Origin: Phallusia mammillata
Lineage: Eukaryota; Chordata; Ascidiacea; Phlebobranchia; Ascidiidae
Direction of reading: 5' to 3'
NCBI GenBank assembly: GCA_003260075.1
Contig: QLIY01000406.1
Coordinates: forward strand, 62,001 to 126,000
Length of the DNA: 64,000 bases
Part shown: positions 1-10,700 of the stretch, one piece after another
Position numbering within the stretch: the first letter of the stretch is position 1
Layout of the letters: each line of letters starts with the position of its first letter
The notes under the pieces: generated by a model
What the model was told of the DNA's origin: nothing
Databases searched by the model: none
Seen by the model: only the letters and a program-made list of their open reading frames with translations
Position numbers and translations under genes: made by a program

Positions 1-166
1 TATCCAGTGGTGGGATTCAAACTTACATCTGGGGTCTTTCCGGAGTTGGGGGGGGGGGGATAAATCGTTGGTAAAAACTGTAGTTTCGCAAAAAGTATCC
101 AGTGGTGGGATTCAAACTTACATCTGGGGTCTTTCCGGAGTTGGTCACACTGTAATCATGTTTTAG

Positions 167-3066
167 TCGACGTCGTGACACAACAACTACTGCCCACAAT
201 GTACTTCCCGAAACTCTTCCTCCGTGGATGATGATTGCACAAACTGAAAAAGCCATCACTGAACGAAAGAGAATGGCCCTGCTGGGAAAGTAGGTGAAAG
301 TTCAAAATTTGTAAACATAACATAAATTGTATATAAATGGGTGCAATTGATGTGGCCTTCATATCACTGATGATGGCATGAGCATTTGCCGAAACGTTTG
401 AACAATAAAGCATGTCGCTTTTTACGTCTATTTGGGCCGTTATTTTCACCATNGCATGTCGCTTTTTACGTCTATTTGGGCCGTTCACCATATAACATAA
501 ATTCTATTTAAATAAGATATCAATGATGTCGCATAAGCGAAATATATTTATTTTGACGTCATACGGATGATCGACTTGATGTTTTATTAAATTTGAATCA
601 TATGATATGACTTGTTTTGATTCTATTTTTTTTAACACATTTTTTGCACACGATTAAGTTCCAGCAACAGGACGGCTGCAGACATGCTGAACGACATACG
701 CAGTGATTTTTTGAAACTACAGAAAAAGTTATCAAAAGATATGGATGAAGAGCTGAAACGACGAAAACGGTGCCATGTTTGGTGTATTTCTTAATAAGTT
801 CATAAGCGTTATGTAAAAGGTCTCAAACCACAAGTTGCAAAAAAATATTCTGGTCGATGAACGCTTTTTTCTCTTGCTTTAGTACACCAAGTTTTAGTTT
901 TTTAAAGTTAGTTTCTTCTCGCAAAAAGATATTGGTGAAATAGCACAAGAAACTAATAATAAAATGACAATTATGGATTCCGAAGTTTTTAGTTCAACGA
1001 AAATAGCACAAACTAACACATTGTTCGCTCAGTTTTGTGGAAGATAAAACGCATTATTATTTTTCTTAAATAGAACCATATCCTCAAAGCATTTGTTATT
1101 TTGTTTTGACTGCTCATATGCTATTGACTAGAGAACAGTTCAATCTCGTTCAAAACAAATTTAAGACGATGAATCTCGGGCCGATAACCAACGTCGCTCT
1201 TGACAAGATGCGAAGTGAGGCAAAGCACATGCTCAAAAACATGAAGGACAGTTCGGCTAAACCACTAAAATGGTAAGTTTTGTTTTGCTTTAATTGTAAA
1301 CCAATCAAAGTTCTTCAATCCAAATTTTTTAGCACCAAATGAAATGTTTTGGATTTATTAAAGATGCTGTTATCTATTTTTTATCTCTTTTTCATGCGCC
1401 TTTGATTGTTGACCACCAATTCTGAACAGACTTCTTTAAAATCTGTAAACTACGGTCTTTGCTATGCCAAAGCGTTATGTAAACGCAATCTGTTCCAACG
1501 ATATGTGCAATATACTCTATACCACACAATTTGCCTTACTTGGTCATCACAATATACTGCGTATATTCAGAGTCGTAAACGGGCCTGAAACTGGAGCCCG
1601 AACCCGGCCCGAACCCGAATCGTTTCTGAGAAGCCCGTTTAGGCCCGGAAGTTTGATTGTCAGGCCTAGACATTACTGCCTCAGCAAAGACCAAGATAAC
1701 AAACACAATAGAAAATTGTTCTTAAACAAGGCGTTTTAGGACTGTTTGACATTATGTCAGGTCCAGCAACTACTACTCAGTACTTACCTAGTTAAATTTA
1801 TTCAAAAAAAATACTGACACAGAGTGTAAAGTCAGACCCTAATCAGGCCCGAAAAGCCCGGCCCGACTTTCAACTCTGCTGCGTTTGCATGAAACCTGGC
1901 CTTTGCATTAAGAGTTTATTTTTTTAAATATGTATTCCGTGAATTTCATGGTTTGAAATGTACATCGCTAGTTAGATTTTGCGTAGATTATGTATTTTAC
2001 TCACATTCTCAACTCGTCGTCCATGAAACTGATACCGCTTTGCGATTATAGGTACATGGATTTAAAACATGAAATCCGCAACGAAACAGCTCTCAGAAAC
2101 GAAACCATTAATAGTATACTGAAGCGAGTTGAGAGGTTTCAGTTTGAGAATGATAGCACAATTCCATACGGGAAGGTAACTGCAGTTTATTTAGATTCGT
2201 TTTTATCAAGCAGACATGCTAGACAGGCAGTGATATAAGATATCTATATTATCTAAGTCAAGGGTGCACAACCTGCGGCCTAGGATGCTGTTTTTTCATG
2301 GATTTTTGATGACTGTGCATTCATTTAAACTTGTTGCCGTTGCTAAATTACATCGATAAAACTATCACGATGAAATTTGCGTCAAAATTATACCGCGATG
2401 TAATTGAAATTCCGGCGATGAAATTACTGCCGTGGTGCCTTTACCGCGAATGAAATTGACACGATAGAATTTAGAAATACATAATATGACTTTTATAAGT
2501 TCATCGGTTGTGAATAAAGCGAATTGAACATGCCACACAAAATATTTGTATGAATAGCGACGGCAAGGGTGATCTGCCAAAAGTTTTTGTCTATGTATTC
2601 AGTAAGACATCAAATCTAAATTTGGAAATAAATTATTTTTCTATGCAATTGCAACGTATTAACTAAAACCCATGGGTACACTGACGGCCGTTGGTGTAAA
2701 AAGAACATGTGATGCGGCCGTCAATAGTAAAAAAGGTTGTGCACCCCTGATCAAAGTGCAACAGTAAAATGTAGGCCTAACAGAATCCGAAATAGCCTAC
2801 CAATCGACTTTTTCAGTTGATATCGGTATTAAGCAAGGTTGCAGTTTAGTTATCTTTCAATATATTTACCACCACGACTAATACAGGAAAAGTTGTGCAT
2901 CCTTGCCATGTCGATGCCTGCCCATCAGCTTCTTAAGAACGGGATGCGTGATGCAATCACCTTTCTGGCAGACCAAGTATTTGGGGCTCCTCCTGAAATA
3001 TTCGATTCCTGGCTGGTGGCGCGAAAACTTGACGTTGTCAAAGCGGCTACACGACTTTGTCGCTAA
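167..3066 (+). CDS. 3' part of an unidentified coiled-coil protein gene (5 exons)
   Basis: Five exons join in consistent phase: 167-289, 659-769, 1132-1272, 2052-2175 and 2887-3066, ending at TAA 3064-3066. The product is at least 231 residues and continues off the left edge. It is charged and helical, with segments such as LPPWMMIAQTEKAITERKR, DFLKLQKKLSKDMDEELKRR and YMDLKHEIRNETALRNE. The C-terminus is more globular (FLADQVFGAPPEIFDSWLV). All junctions are GT-AG, and every split codon is restored across its intron. I do not recognise the family. The repeated E/K/R heptad-like spacing suggests a coiled coil. The stop lies 699 bp before the HYDIN start on the same strand, so a shared ciliary role is possible but unsupported. 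The exon chain is well supported; the function is unknown. Confidence 0.75.
367..395 (+). ncRNA. hammerhead-like core in a dispersed repeat (candidate)
   Basis: CTGATGA (367-373) is followed by a 4-bp hairpin (GGCA 375-378 with TGCC 387-390, 8-nt loop) and then GAAAC (391-395). This is the order CUGAUGA, stem II, GAAA of a hammerhead ribozyme. A convincing helix I and cleavage site were not found, so self-cleavage is only a possibility. Confidence 0.3.
1568..1878. repeat. GGCCCGAATC-rich repeat family, copy 1
   Basis: The ends CAGAGTCGTAAACGGGC and GCCCGACTTTCAACTCTG are loosely inverted. The interior holds CAGGCCCGAA-type motifs. Relatives in this window are at about 10323-10516, 25006-25145, 31912-32080, 50226-50544 and 55336-55650. 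It lies in the upstream gene's fourth traced intron, which holds nothing else recognised. Confidence 0.65.
2259..2749. mobile_element. hAT-like MITE in last intron of upstream gene
   Basis: Terminal inverted repeats CAAGGGTGCACAACCT and AGGTTGTGCACCCCTG bound 491 bp. Flanking 8-mers ATCTAAGT and ATCAAAGT differ at one position, as expected for an hAT 8-bp target duplication. There is no transposase frame. Confidence 0.75.
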
Positions 3067-3093
3067 CTGTGCTCTAAACATCGGTTTTTCGTT

Positions 3094-3121
3094 AATAAAC
3101 GTTTGAAAGTTGCCCAATAAA
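3094..3121 (+). promoter_or_regulatory. polyadenylation signals of the upstream gene
   Basis: Two AATAAA hexamers, at 3094-3099 and 3116-3121, lie 28 and 50 nt after the stop codon of the upstream coiled-coil gene. Spacing and sequence suit cleavage and polyadenylation shortly downstream. The remaining spacer to about 3700 shows no convincing exon; its open frames have no splice or similarity support. Confidence 0.6.
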
Positions 3122-3662
3122 TGGTCTCCTGCCCAACTGAGATAGATGCATTGGATATTGTAGCATTTAAAACTCATTTTTTGTTGTTATTTAGTATTAT
3201 CTTTTAGCTAAACACAAACGTTTAATTGCCTTGATTTGGATCAAACCTTCATTTTGCAATACACAAATAAAAAAATGGCAAAGGGATGAACATTATAATT
3301 TTATACCCCCACTAAATAAAGTACAACTAAATAGCGCCACCACACGTCCTATACATCGTTGCTTTGACAACGGCCGGAGTTGGATTCAAGTTTTGTTGAA
3401 CAAAAGTTTTTTTTTAAGAAGACACGCTTCTTTGTTATTGGTTCAGAAATTCACCTGTAGTATAACTTACAACAGAGGAATCATTTTGAAAGGTAGCATT
3501 AGCCAAGCAAATGCTTTGAAATTACTTTTATCTGTACGGTTTCAGTGCACAAGTGCTAAAAGACATTTATTTTCATGCTTCATTGCTTTGTAATTAAAAT
3601 GTTTTTATGTTTTCTTTTTTGATACTTAGGCTTTGTGTCACAGTCTGGTAAAAATACATGTT

Positions 3663-3765
3663 TTGTTGTTTTTTGAAATTTAATGGTACACATAACTTTG
3701 TTTGTTAGTTTGTTGCAGATGATAGAAACCTTGTTTATGGTGTAAAAGCATCGTAACCTGTGATA
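3663..3765 (+). promoter_or_regulatory. HYDIN 5' leader with acceptor-like site and short uORF
   Basis: A T-rich tract ends in TTTGTTGCAG at 3718, a good splice acceptor with no obvious 5' exon nearby. It could be an ordinary UTR intron or, if this is an ascidian, a spliced-leader trans-splice site. A nine-codon upstream reading frame (3719-3745, stop included) starts directly after this AG. An in-frame TAA at 3754 precedes the chosen HYDIN ATG at 3766, so that ATG is the first usable start in its frame. Confidence 0.4.
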
Positions 3766-6700
3766 ATGCCGAGTCCAGCCAAGTCTGGGTTTGCTGGACC
3801 CACAGCTGGCTTTAAGGTTGCCAAGAACATCAGCAATCTTAGTGATGACATTTTTACTAAATTTGAGAGTAAAGTGACAGCACCAAGGAACCCAAAACTA
3901 CTTCGGACAACTGAGATGCCGAAAACAAGGGTGTGTAAACTTTCGTTACATTACAAACAGTAAAAAAGTGCAACTGTTTGTGTGGGTGACATTTTTTTTA
4001 TCCATTCATTTGTCCTTCCAACAAAAATGATTTTATTGATTTTATTATAATATGATAAAAAATATGTGTAAATTATAGGCACAAGTTTATACATTATATT
4101 GTTTATTGAGTAAATGTTTTGGACTTTGTTAGTGGAATTGGGGGGGGGGCCATAATATATTTAAAAAATATGTGTAAATTATAGGCACATGTTCATACAT
4201 TATGTTGTTTATTGAGTAAATGTTTTGGACTTTGTTAGTGGTATTTAGGAAACCTATGCCAGATGTTATAAAAACAGGTGCAGCAAAAGTTATGATAATG
4301 AAATGAATAGACACTTTTGCATTTAACAACCCAAATAACACTGTTTTGCGAAAGGTTTGAACATGCATTTATAGATTCAAAATATTTGTAAAATGTTTCA
4401 GAGGTCGCCATCCATGTACATGAAAGAAATGAGTATGGACACTGAACAAAAATTGGCAGACACACATGAGATGAGATTACCTCAAGTAGTGGAACTTATG
4501 GACATGTCAGAAACAACTCATCAAAAAGTAAGAAAACCATAACAGTACTTTCTCTGCACCTCATTTAACAAGCATTTAAATATCAGTTTGCCATAAGACT
4601 GTTTTTTTTGGATGGCATGGTGGGAAACGATTAACTGAAAGCTTGTAGTGTGTGTTTCAATTATAAATTTATTCCCAAAAAGAATGATGGTGTATGTTAC
4701 AATTTTAAGGTTCATATTTAAAAGACAACATTAAATCAAATGTTATTGTTTGAACTGTTAAAAACAAGCTGAAAGTGTTATTTGATACATGAATTAAGTT
4801 GTGCATTTTTGATTATTTGGTCCGATTTAAATGTTCCCAAATAGATCAGACAATCCAGCAAGCACAGTACTTTAAAGCCTAAATTTTTGCAATATAACAC
4901 AAAAACAAATTGTGGTTATTATATACAACAGATCATTTCAAACTAGTGTAAATACTTGTTCATTTTCCAGGTGTCATATGTGGACATTGAAGAGGCTATG
5001 TTTCAGCCATTTCCATCTGAAATGTTTTTCCAAAATTTTGAACCTTTCAAAACTTATGAAGTTCCCTTGCTTCTCCGCAACAATGATAAGGTAGGATAAG
5101 ATTAGTTCTGCCCAAGAAAGCTGGTACAAGTGCTTTGTGTTAGGAAAAAATAATTTGTGTATTTGAAACCATCAGGTACCACGACTGGTCAAAGTTGTAC
5201 AGCAGGATTCGCCATATTTTAAAATCATCAGTCCTGATGATGTCAGCCACAAGGTTAGTATTGCAATATTATGTATTTGAGTTAAACCATTTAGTTTTTA
5301 AAGTTGATATGTTGGCATTAGTGCTCGTAATTTAACTTCTGGGGCCTGTGTAGCCAAGTTGGATTGGTGCTAGCACTAGATAAGCTCCTGTTGTTGGCCC
5401 ATTTAATTAATGATAAAGTCCTTAATAGTCCTGACACACTATGCTTCATAGACAAGTGTGTCATTGGTCTTCACTACAGTAATGAAAAAATGTTATTATT
5501 CTTGTCACAGATTTCCTTGTTGTGGGGCCAATTCATGGCACACCATGTATAGCAAGGGTATTGTATTTAGCCTGGCTGGTGGCAACCAAACAAGCTTGTG
5601 ACTGTCAATTAGATTAATTAAACTTTGGTAACTGATGTGACTTAAGACAGGTTTTTTAAGTTTCTTTTAAAAATTTGTCTTTCTGCACAATCTTAATTTA
5701 TTTAAAGACGTTTTTCGATTAATTGTTGTTTTGTAGGTTGCACCTGGTATGGCATCAGTCTTTAAGATCCAATTTACACCCGAAGATAAGAAAGATTACA
5801 CTCACGAACTGATATGTATGACTGAGCGTGAGAAGTTTGTGGTGCCGGTGCAGGCGATCGGAGCAAGAGCTATTCTTGACTTTCCTGATGAAGTAAATTT
5901 TGGTGTGTGTCCCGTGAAACACAACACAACCAAAGTCCTGTTTGTGAGGAACATTGGAAACAGGGAAGCAAAATGCCTGTTTAACATTAACCCGTAAGTT
6001 CTTATTTCTGTTGTTGTTTGTGCTGTTGTAAAAGGGCAGTGAAATATTTTCTTTGTAAAACAGTAAAATTTTATCAATTTTTTATCACTTACATAAAAAT
6101 CAAATGGTTTAAAAAATGTGCTTTTGATATTATTAAAATTGGGTTGCAAATTTTTATTTGATGTTTTTAGACCATTCTCTGTATCAGCTGATACTGGTAG
6201 TCTTGGTGTGGGTGACAGTATGCAGGTGACCTTGGAATTTAACCCAAAGAAAGTTGGAGATCACCAGCAGGATCTGATCATGAAATATGACTCCGGTAAA
6301 TATTATTTTCCCTGTTCACCTTAAACGCTTATTTTAAATGCTGATTTACAATTATTAAACTATATTACCAAAGCAACCATTGTACTACAGCAGTGGTTCC
6401 CTACCGAGGAGGAATTACCTCCAAAAAAGTTTAAAATTTGTAAATAATCTTTTTATGGTTTCAGCATCTACTATGTAGTATGTTAGGGAGTAAAAAATGT
6501 TTTCAATTGTTAAGGAAGGAATTTGTCGAATAAGGTTGGGAACCACTGCATTACAGTATTTCATATTTATCCTACATTTATGTCGCAGTATAGCATATAT
6601 CCTGATGCAAAATCAAATTCCTTCTAATTTGATTTTTAACATGTCCACTTTTTAGTTACTTTTTACACCTAATGTTTTTTATATACTTTATTGATATGTC

Positions 6701-7708
6701 TATAACAGGAGAAGAAATCCATGTCATGCTTTATGGAGCAGCAGTGGATGCAAATGTCCGTCTGGATAAGAACACACTTCGTATCGACAACACTTATATC
6801 TTCCTTGCCAACCAACGCTCGGTGGTCATTCACAATCGTAGCGATGTGCTTGCCCATTATAAGTGGTCCCCATTCGCCACACAAGTTGAGGAAGACTCAC
6901 AGAAGCAAAAGTAAGCCTTGTACTGAGTTTGTTTGACTTCATGATATAACCGGAAAAGTTGATGAAGGGCAAATAAAATTTGGACACATTGGTCAAATAG
7001 GAATTATTGTACTGTCGACTGTTGCTGCACCCTTTATTGAAAAGGGTTGCGTTGATTTGATCAGGAACGTAAGTCGTGCAGGTTTTTCGAGTCTTGGCCG
7101 AGTGCAAGCTTTAGTTTGAAGAAAAAAAAGCTTGTGTAATGCCAGGCACATTTGTGTGGCAACTTCATCTTGGTAAATTTTACCTTTAGGTCTAATTCAG
7201 GTTTTGGATAATCGGTTTTGGCCTAATACTTTGGGTTTGGGTCCTGTTTTTGGGTCATCTAGGATTCTAGGACCCACATTGGAGAGTGGGTTTGGCATCA
7301 ATTATGACTTAAAAGCTGTTACAGAAATACTTAAATCGGCCACCACACTCACCATTGGTTTTAATTGAAATATACGTCCAACGAACGTGAAACCTAAATT
7401 TAAAAGTACATTTAGGATATAATTACTGACTTTCAAATGACTAAAGTAGACAACAAAACATCACAACCTTGGCTTATGGCAAAGAAAAAACACTTTGTTT
7501 CATTATATTTGATTCTGTTTTTAGATTTTGTTCTGAAGTAAGTGAGGAGGAACAACAGGAAAGAGTAAGATTTCTCAACGAATGCACAGACGACCCGAGT
7601 CTTCGCGACAGACTATCTATTCTCACTAGAACCTTCCAGAATCGAAGGAATCTTGTCAACGATGATCCACTTCTTTTCAACGACGATGTGTTTAAACTTT
7701 TCCCACTG
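3766..7708 (+). CDS. HYDIN: HYDIN exons 1-8: N-terminus and first ASH/MSP-like modules
   Basis: Exons: 3766-3930, 4402-4527, 4971-5090, 5176-5253, 5737-5993, 6171-6295, 6709-6910, 7525-7708. The N-terminal leader (MPSPAKSGFAG) is not conserved. Similarity starts in exon 2 and is strong through exon 5 (PEDKKDYTHELICMTEREKF; VRNIGNREAKC). Exons 5-7 form a typical HYDIN beta-sandwich module: a DFPDEVNFGVCPV entry strand, a GDSMQVTLEFNPKKVG middle and an EIHVMLYGAAVDANV exit. Exon 8 (LRDRLSILTRTFQNRR) is the helical spacer seen in the family. Exon 1 could instead end four bases later at a better-looking GTAAAC donor, but only the 3930 end keeps phase with exon 2. Confidence 0.93.
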
Positions 7709-10700
7709 GTAAGTTGAAAATGTCCGAATATTTATCAGTATCAAATTGATTAGAATGGATATATTACTTAATATTGGTTATGTGTAAAAACAGCAACCAA
7801 GTCCTTAGTAAACAAATAAATAGTGAAATCTGCCCAACGGTTTGTCTACAGATTAATTTCTTGTCTCATAAACTGTTGGGATATCTTTTCTGTACCCTAA
7901 TCTAGGGCTGTTATCAAATAAAGGTTTTTAATTTTTCAAATAATCAAATTTTTTTTCCCTTTCAATTCAAATAATCAAATAATTATTTATTTGATAACCA
8001 GTGTTTCATACCGGAACGGAACGAAATCAAATAACGTTATTCGTTCTGATCAAATTATTTATTTCGTTCTGGACCGATATTTTCATTTCGTTCCGGTCTG
8101 ATCGAAATAAATTTATTACGGTATTTTTCGGTATTTCGGTCTTAACAAAAGAACATTTCTTTGTGGTCTTTACAACTATTAAGCGAAAAAGAAAAAAAGT
8201 TGCGACACACAACAATTATTGTCGGTAGTTGTTACGTCACCTAACATTTGTCAATGATGGTCAAACGGATGTAAATTGTAGAGCTTCAATTTTTATTGTA
8301 GTTCAACGGCGCGAAATTTTCAGCAATTTTTTATGATAAATGTCCGGAACGAAATACCGGAATAAAAAATAACGGTATTCCGTTCCGGTATCTTGAATAT
8401 TTTTTATTTCGGTATTTCGTTCCGGTATTTAAGCCAATAAATATTTATTTCGTTCCGGTATAACGTTCCGTTCCGTTCCGGTATGAAACACTGTTGATAA
8501 CACAGTCCTACCCTAATCCAAATACCAGACCACGTCAGTACTTTATTTGATTTTTTACACAAAAATCAACATCAACAATGTTATATTTGTGCATTTTTTA
8601 ATGCTGTCCGTGCTGTAACCTTCTATAGCAGGGGTCCGCAAATAGTGGGTCGCGACCCAAATTTGGGTCGCGAGACCTTCCAGTCTGGGTCGCGAAATAT
8701 TTTAAATTTCCCATGAATATAAGCATCGCATCTACAGTATTAATGAACTTCAGCTTTATTCAACCTTTTAATTATTATTGTAATGTTACAAGTGACTACG
8801 TAACTGTTACATATACCGCGCTATCTTATTAACTGATCAAGACTATAGAAGTCGAAGACGATCTTCAGCTGGCGTCTCTTAATTTAAACCTCGAATTGAT
8901 TTGTTGTGTTCTCAACACAGAGCACACCGTTCTCAAGATAGCAACTGACATTACCATAATATCAGTCTTAGTGTTTTATTTAGTTGCTTAATTGGTATTT
9001 TCCACAAACTTACATGCTAACAAAATGCTTGGGTCGCGAGAATTTAGAGGAATTTTTTAGGGTCGCGCCAAAAAGTATTTGCGGACCCCTGTTCTATAGT
9101 ACGCATTGCTGCTTCTCACTTGATTGTTTTAAATTATTTATTAAACAACCTTCTCAATAACAGTTTGCTTAACCCACCTTATCTATTTCTACAGGAGGGA
9201 GACATTTGGCCCAATTCCACAGCCGAAGTGACGGTGGTTTTCAAGCCAACCGAGGCACGTTCTTACCAACAAACGATCTTCTGTGACATCACAGGCAGAG
9301 AGAGTCGACTCCCGCTGAAAGTTCGAGGTGATGGTATGGGACCGAAACTCGTCTTTTCATTTGACTCAATCGATATTGGCAACATTTTTGCCAGTTCAGC
9401 GCATACTTACGAGGTAAGCTTAGTTCTTGAATCTAAACTTTTATGAAACAATAGGTGGCCAGAGCATACGTAAAGCATTGCGTCAAAATTAGAGATATAT
9501 TTGGTTCTTAACCGGTTGGAATTTTCCATCAGTGGGAAATTATGTACATGCAAGGGAAATTGTTAAAGTCAAGGTTACCTAATTTGTTGTTTTAAATTTT
9601 GCTGGGATGTTCAATGTCATAAACCTGATTATTTAATTGCAAACTTAATTTTTTTATGGAGTAAAGGCGGTTGATGGGAATTTACGGCACAAAACATTAT
9701 TTTAAAAATAACAGAGGAGTGACTACAGCAATTAAAAAAAAACAATTTGAACATGATGATTGACTTAAGTAGGAAACTACAGCAGAAAGGTCCACTGTCC
9801 TATGCAAAAATGTGTTTTGGTTTTTAGTCTGAGAAACCTGTGTTTATGTCTGGAAGTAAAATATTTCAGTCATTTTGCCCCATAAAGGATAAATGTTTTA
9901 TAATTCATTGTAGCTGCTAGAAAAGGTGCAGTTTACGCAACTCAGGCAAAAAAGGATCTTAAAACCAGCGAAATGTATTTTATTAAATAATTTTGCAAAC
10001 ATCAAAACAACTGTTTAACTGAACTTTTCAGTTTGGTTACTTTTTGAAAACTGTGATTTTTGTAGGCTGTCTTGACCAACAAAGGTGATATCGACGCCAT
10101 ATTCAGTCTAGCGCCACCACCCGACAGCAATCGGCTTCACAAGTCGCGGTTTAACGAATTCCGGTTTGATCCGGTTGAGGGAATTGTTTTGCCCGGTGGA
10201 CATCAGGCTCTTGAAATCACGTTCAGATCTGAACAGCTTGGAAGTTTTTCACAGGAATTTCGCTTCAATGTGGACGGATCCCCCTTCTTTATATCACTAG
10301 TATTAAGGTATGATTTCTAATCGGAGTTGTAAGCGGGCATGGAGTCGGGCATTGGTAAATTGGGGCCCAGGGTAAACGGGTCTGTCATTGGGGCACAAGT
10401 TAATGAAATTGTGGCAGTGATGAGACCTAGGGTAAAGTTAGGCCCGAATCAAGCCCTTTTCATCCAAGACCAAGCACGAAGCACAAACCACAAAACATGG
10501 CCCGACTGACAGCGTTTTCAGACAGTATCACACTTTAAGCGACTGAAATTATCACAATCAAATCTCCTGAATAATCATTTTTTTGACTTGTTTAATCTGC
10601 GATTTTTGAATATAGCGCGGCAAGATATTTCCAAATAGATGCCTCGAAATATTGTTTTAAGTGTAAATGTGATTTTATGACAAAAGCAGAATCCTTTCTT

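Larger units (their letters stand above)
48..4149. repeat. left block of G-run junctions
   Basis: A G run at 48-59 separates two copies of the same 49 nt (1-49 and 96-144). A G run at 4140-4149 separates diverged copies of about 85 nt (about 4050-4136 and 4154-4242). A single N at 453 sits between duplicated copies at 410-441 and 454-485, so the same kind of junction also occurs with N. Confidence 0.75.

Noticed and set aside
3231..3593. 120-codon open frame between the two genes
   Set aside because: It lies in AT-rich spacer, has no recognisable similarity or splice context and reads as low-information sequence; most likely chance.
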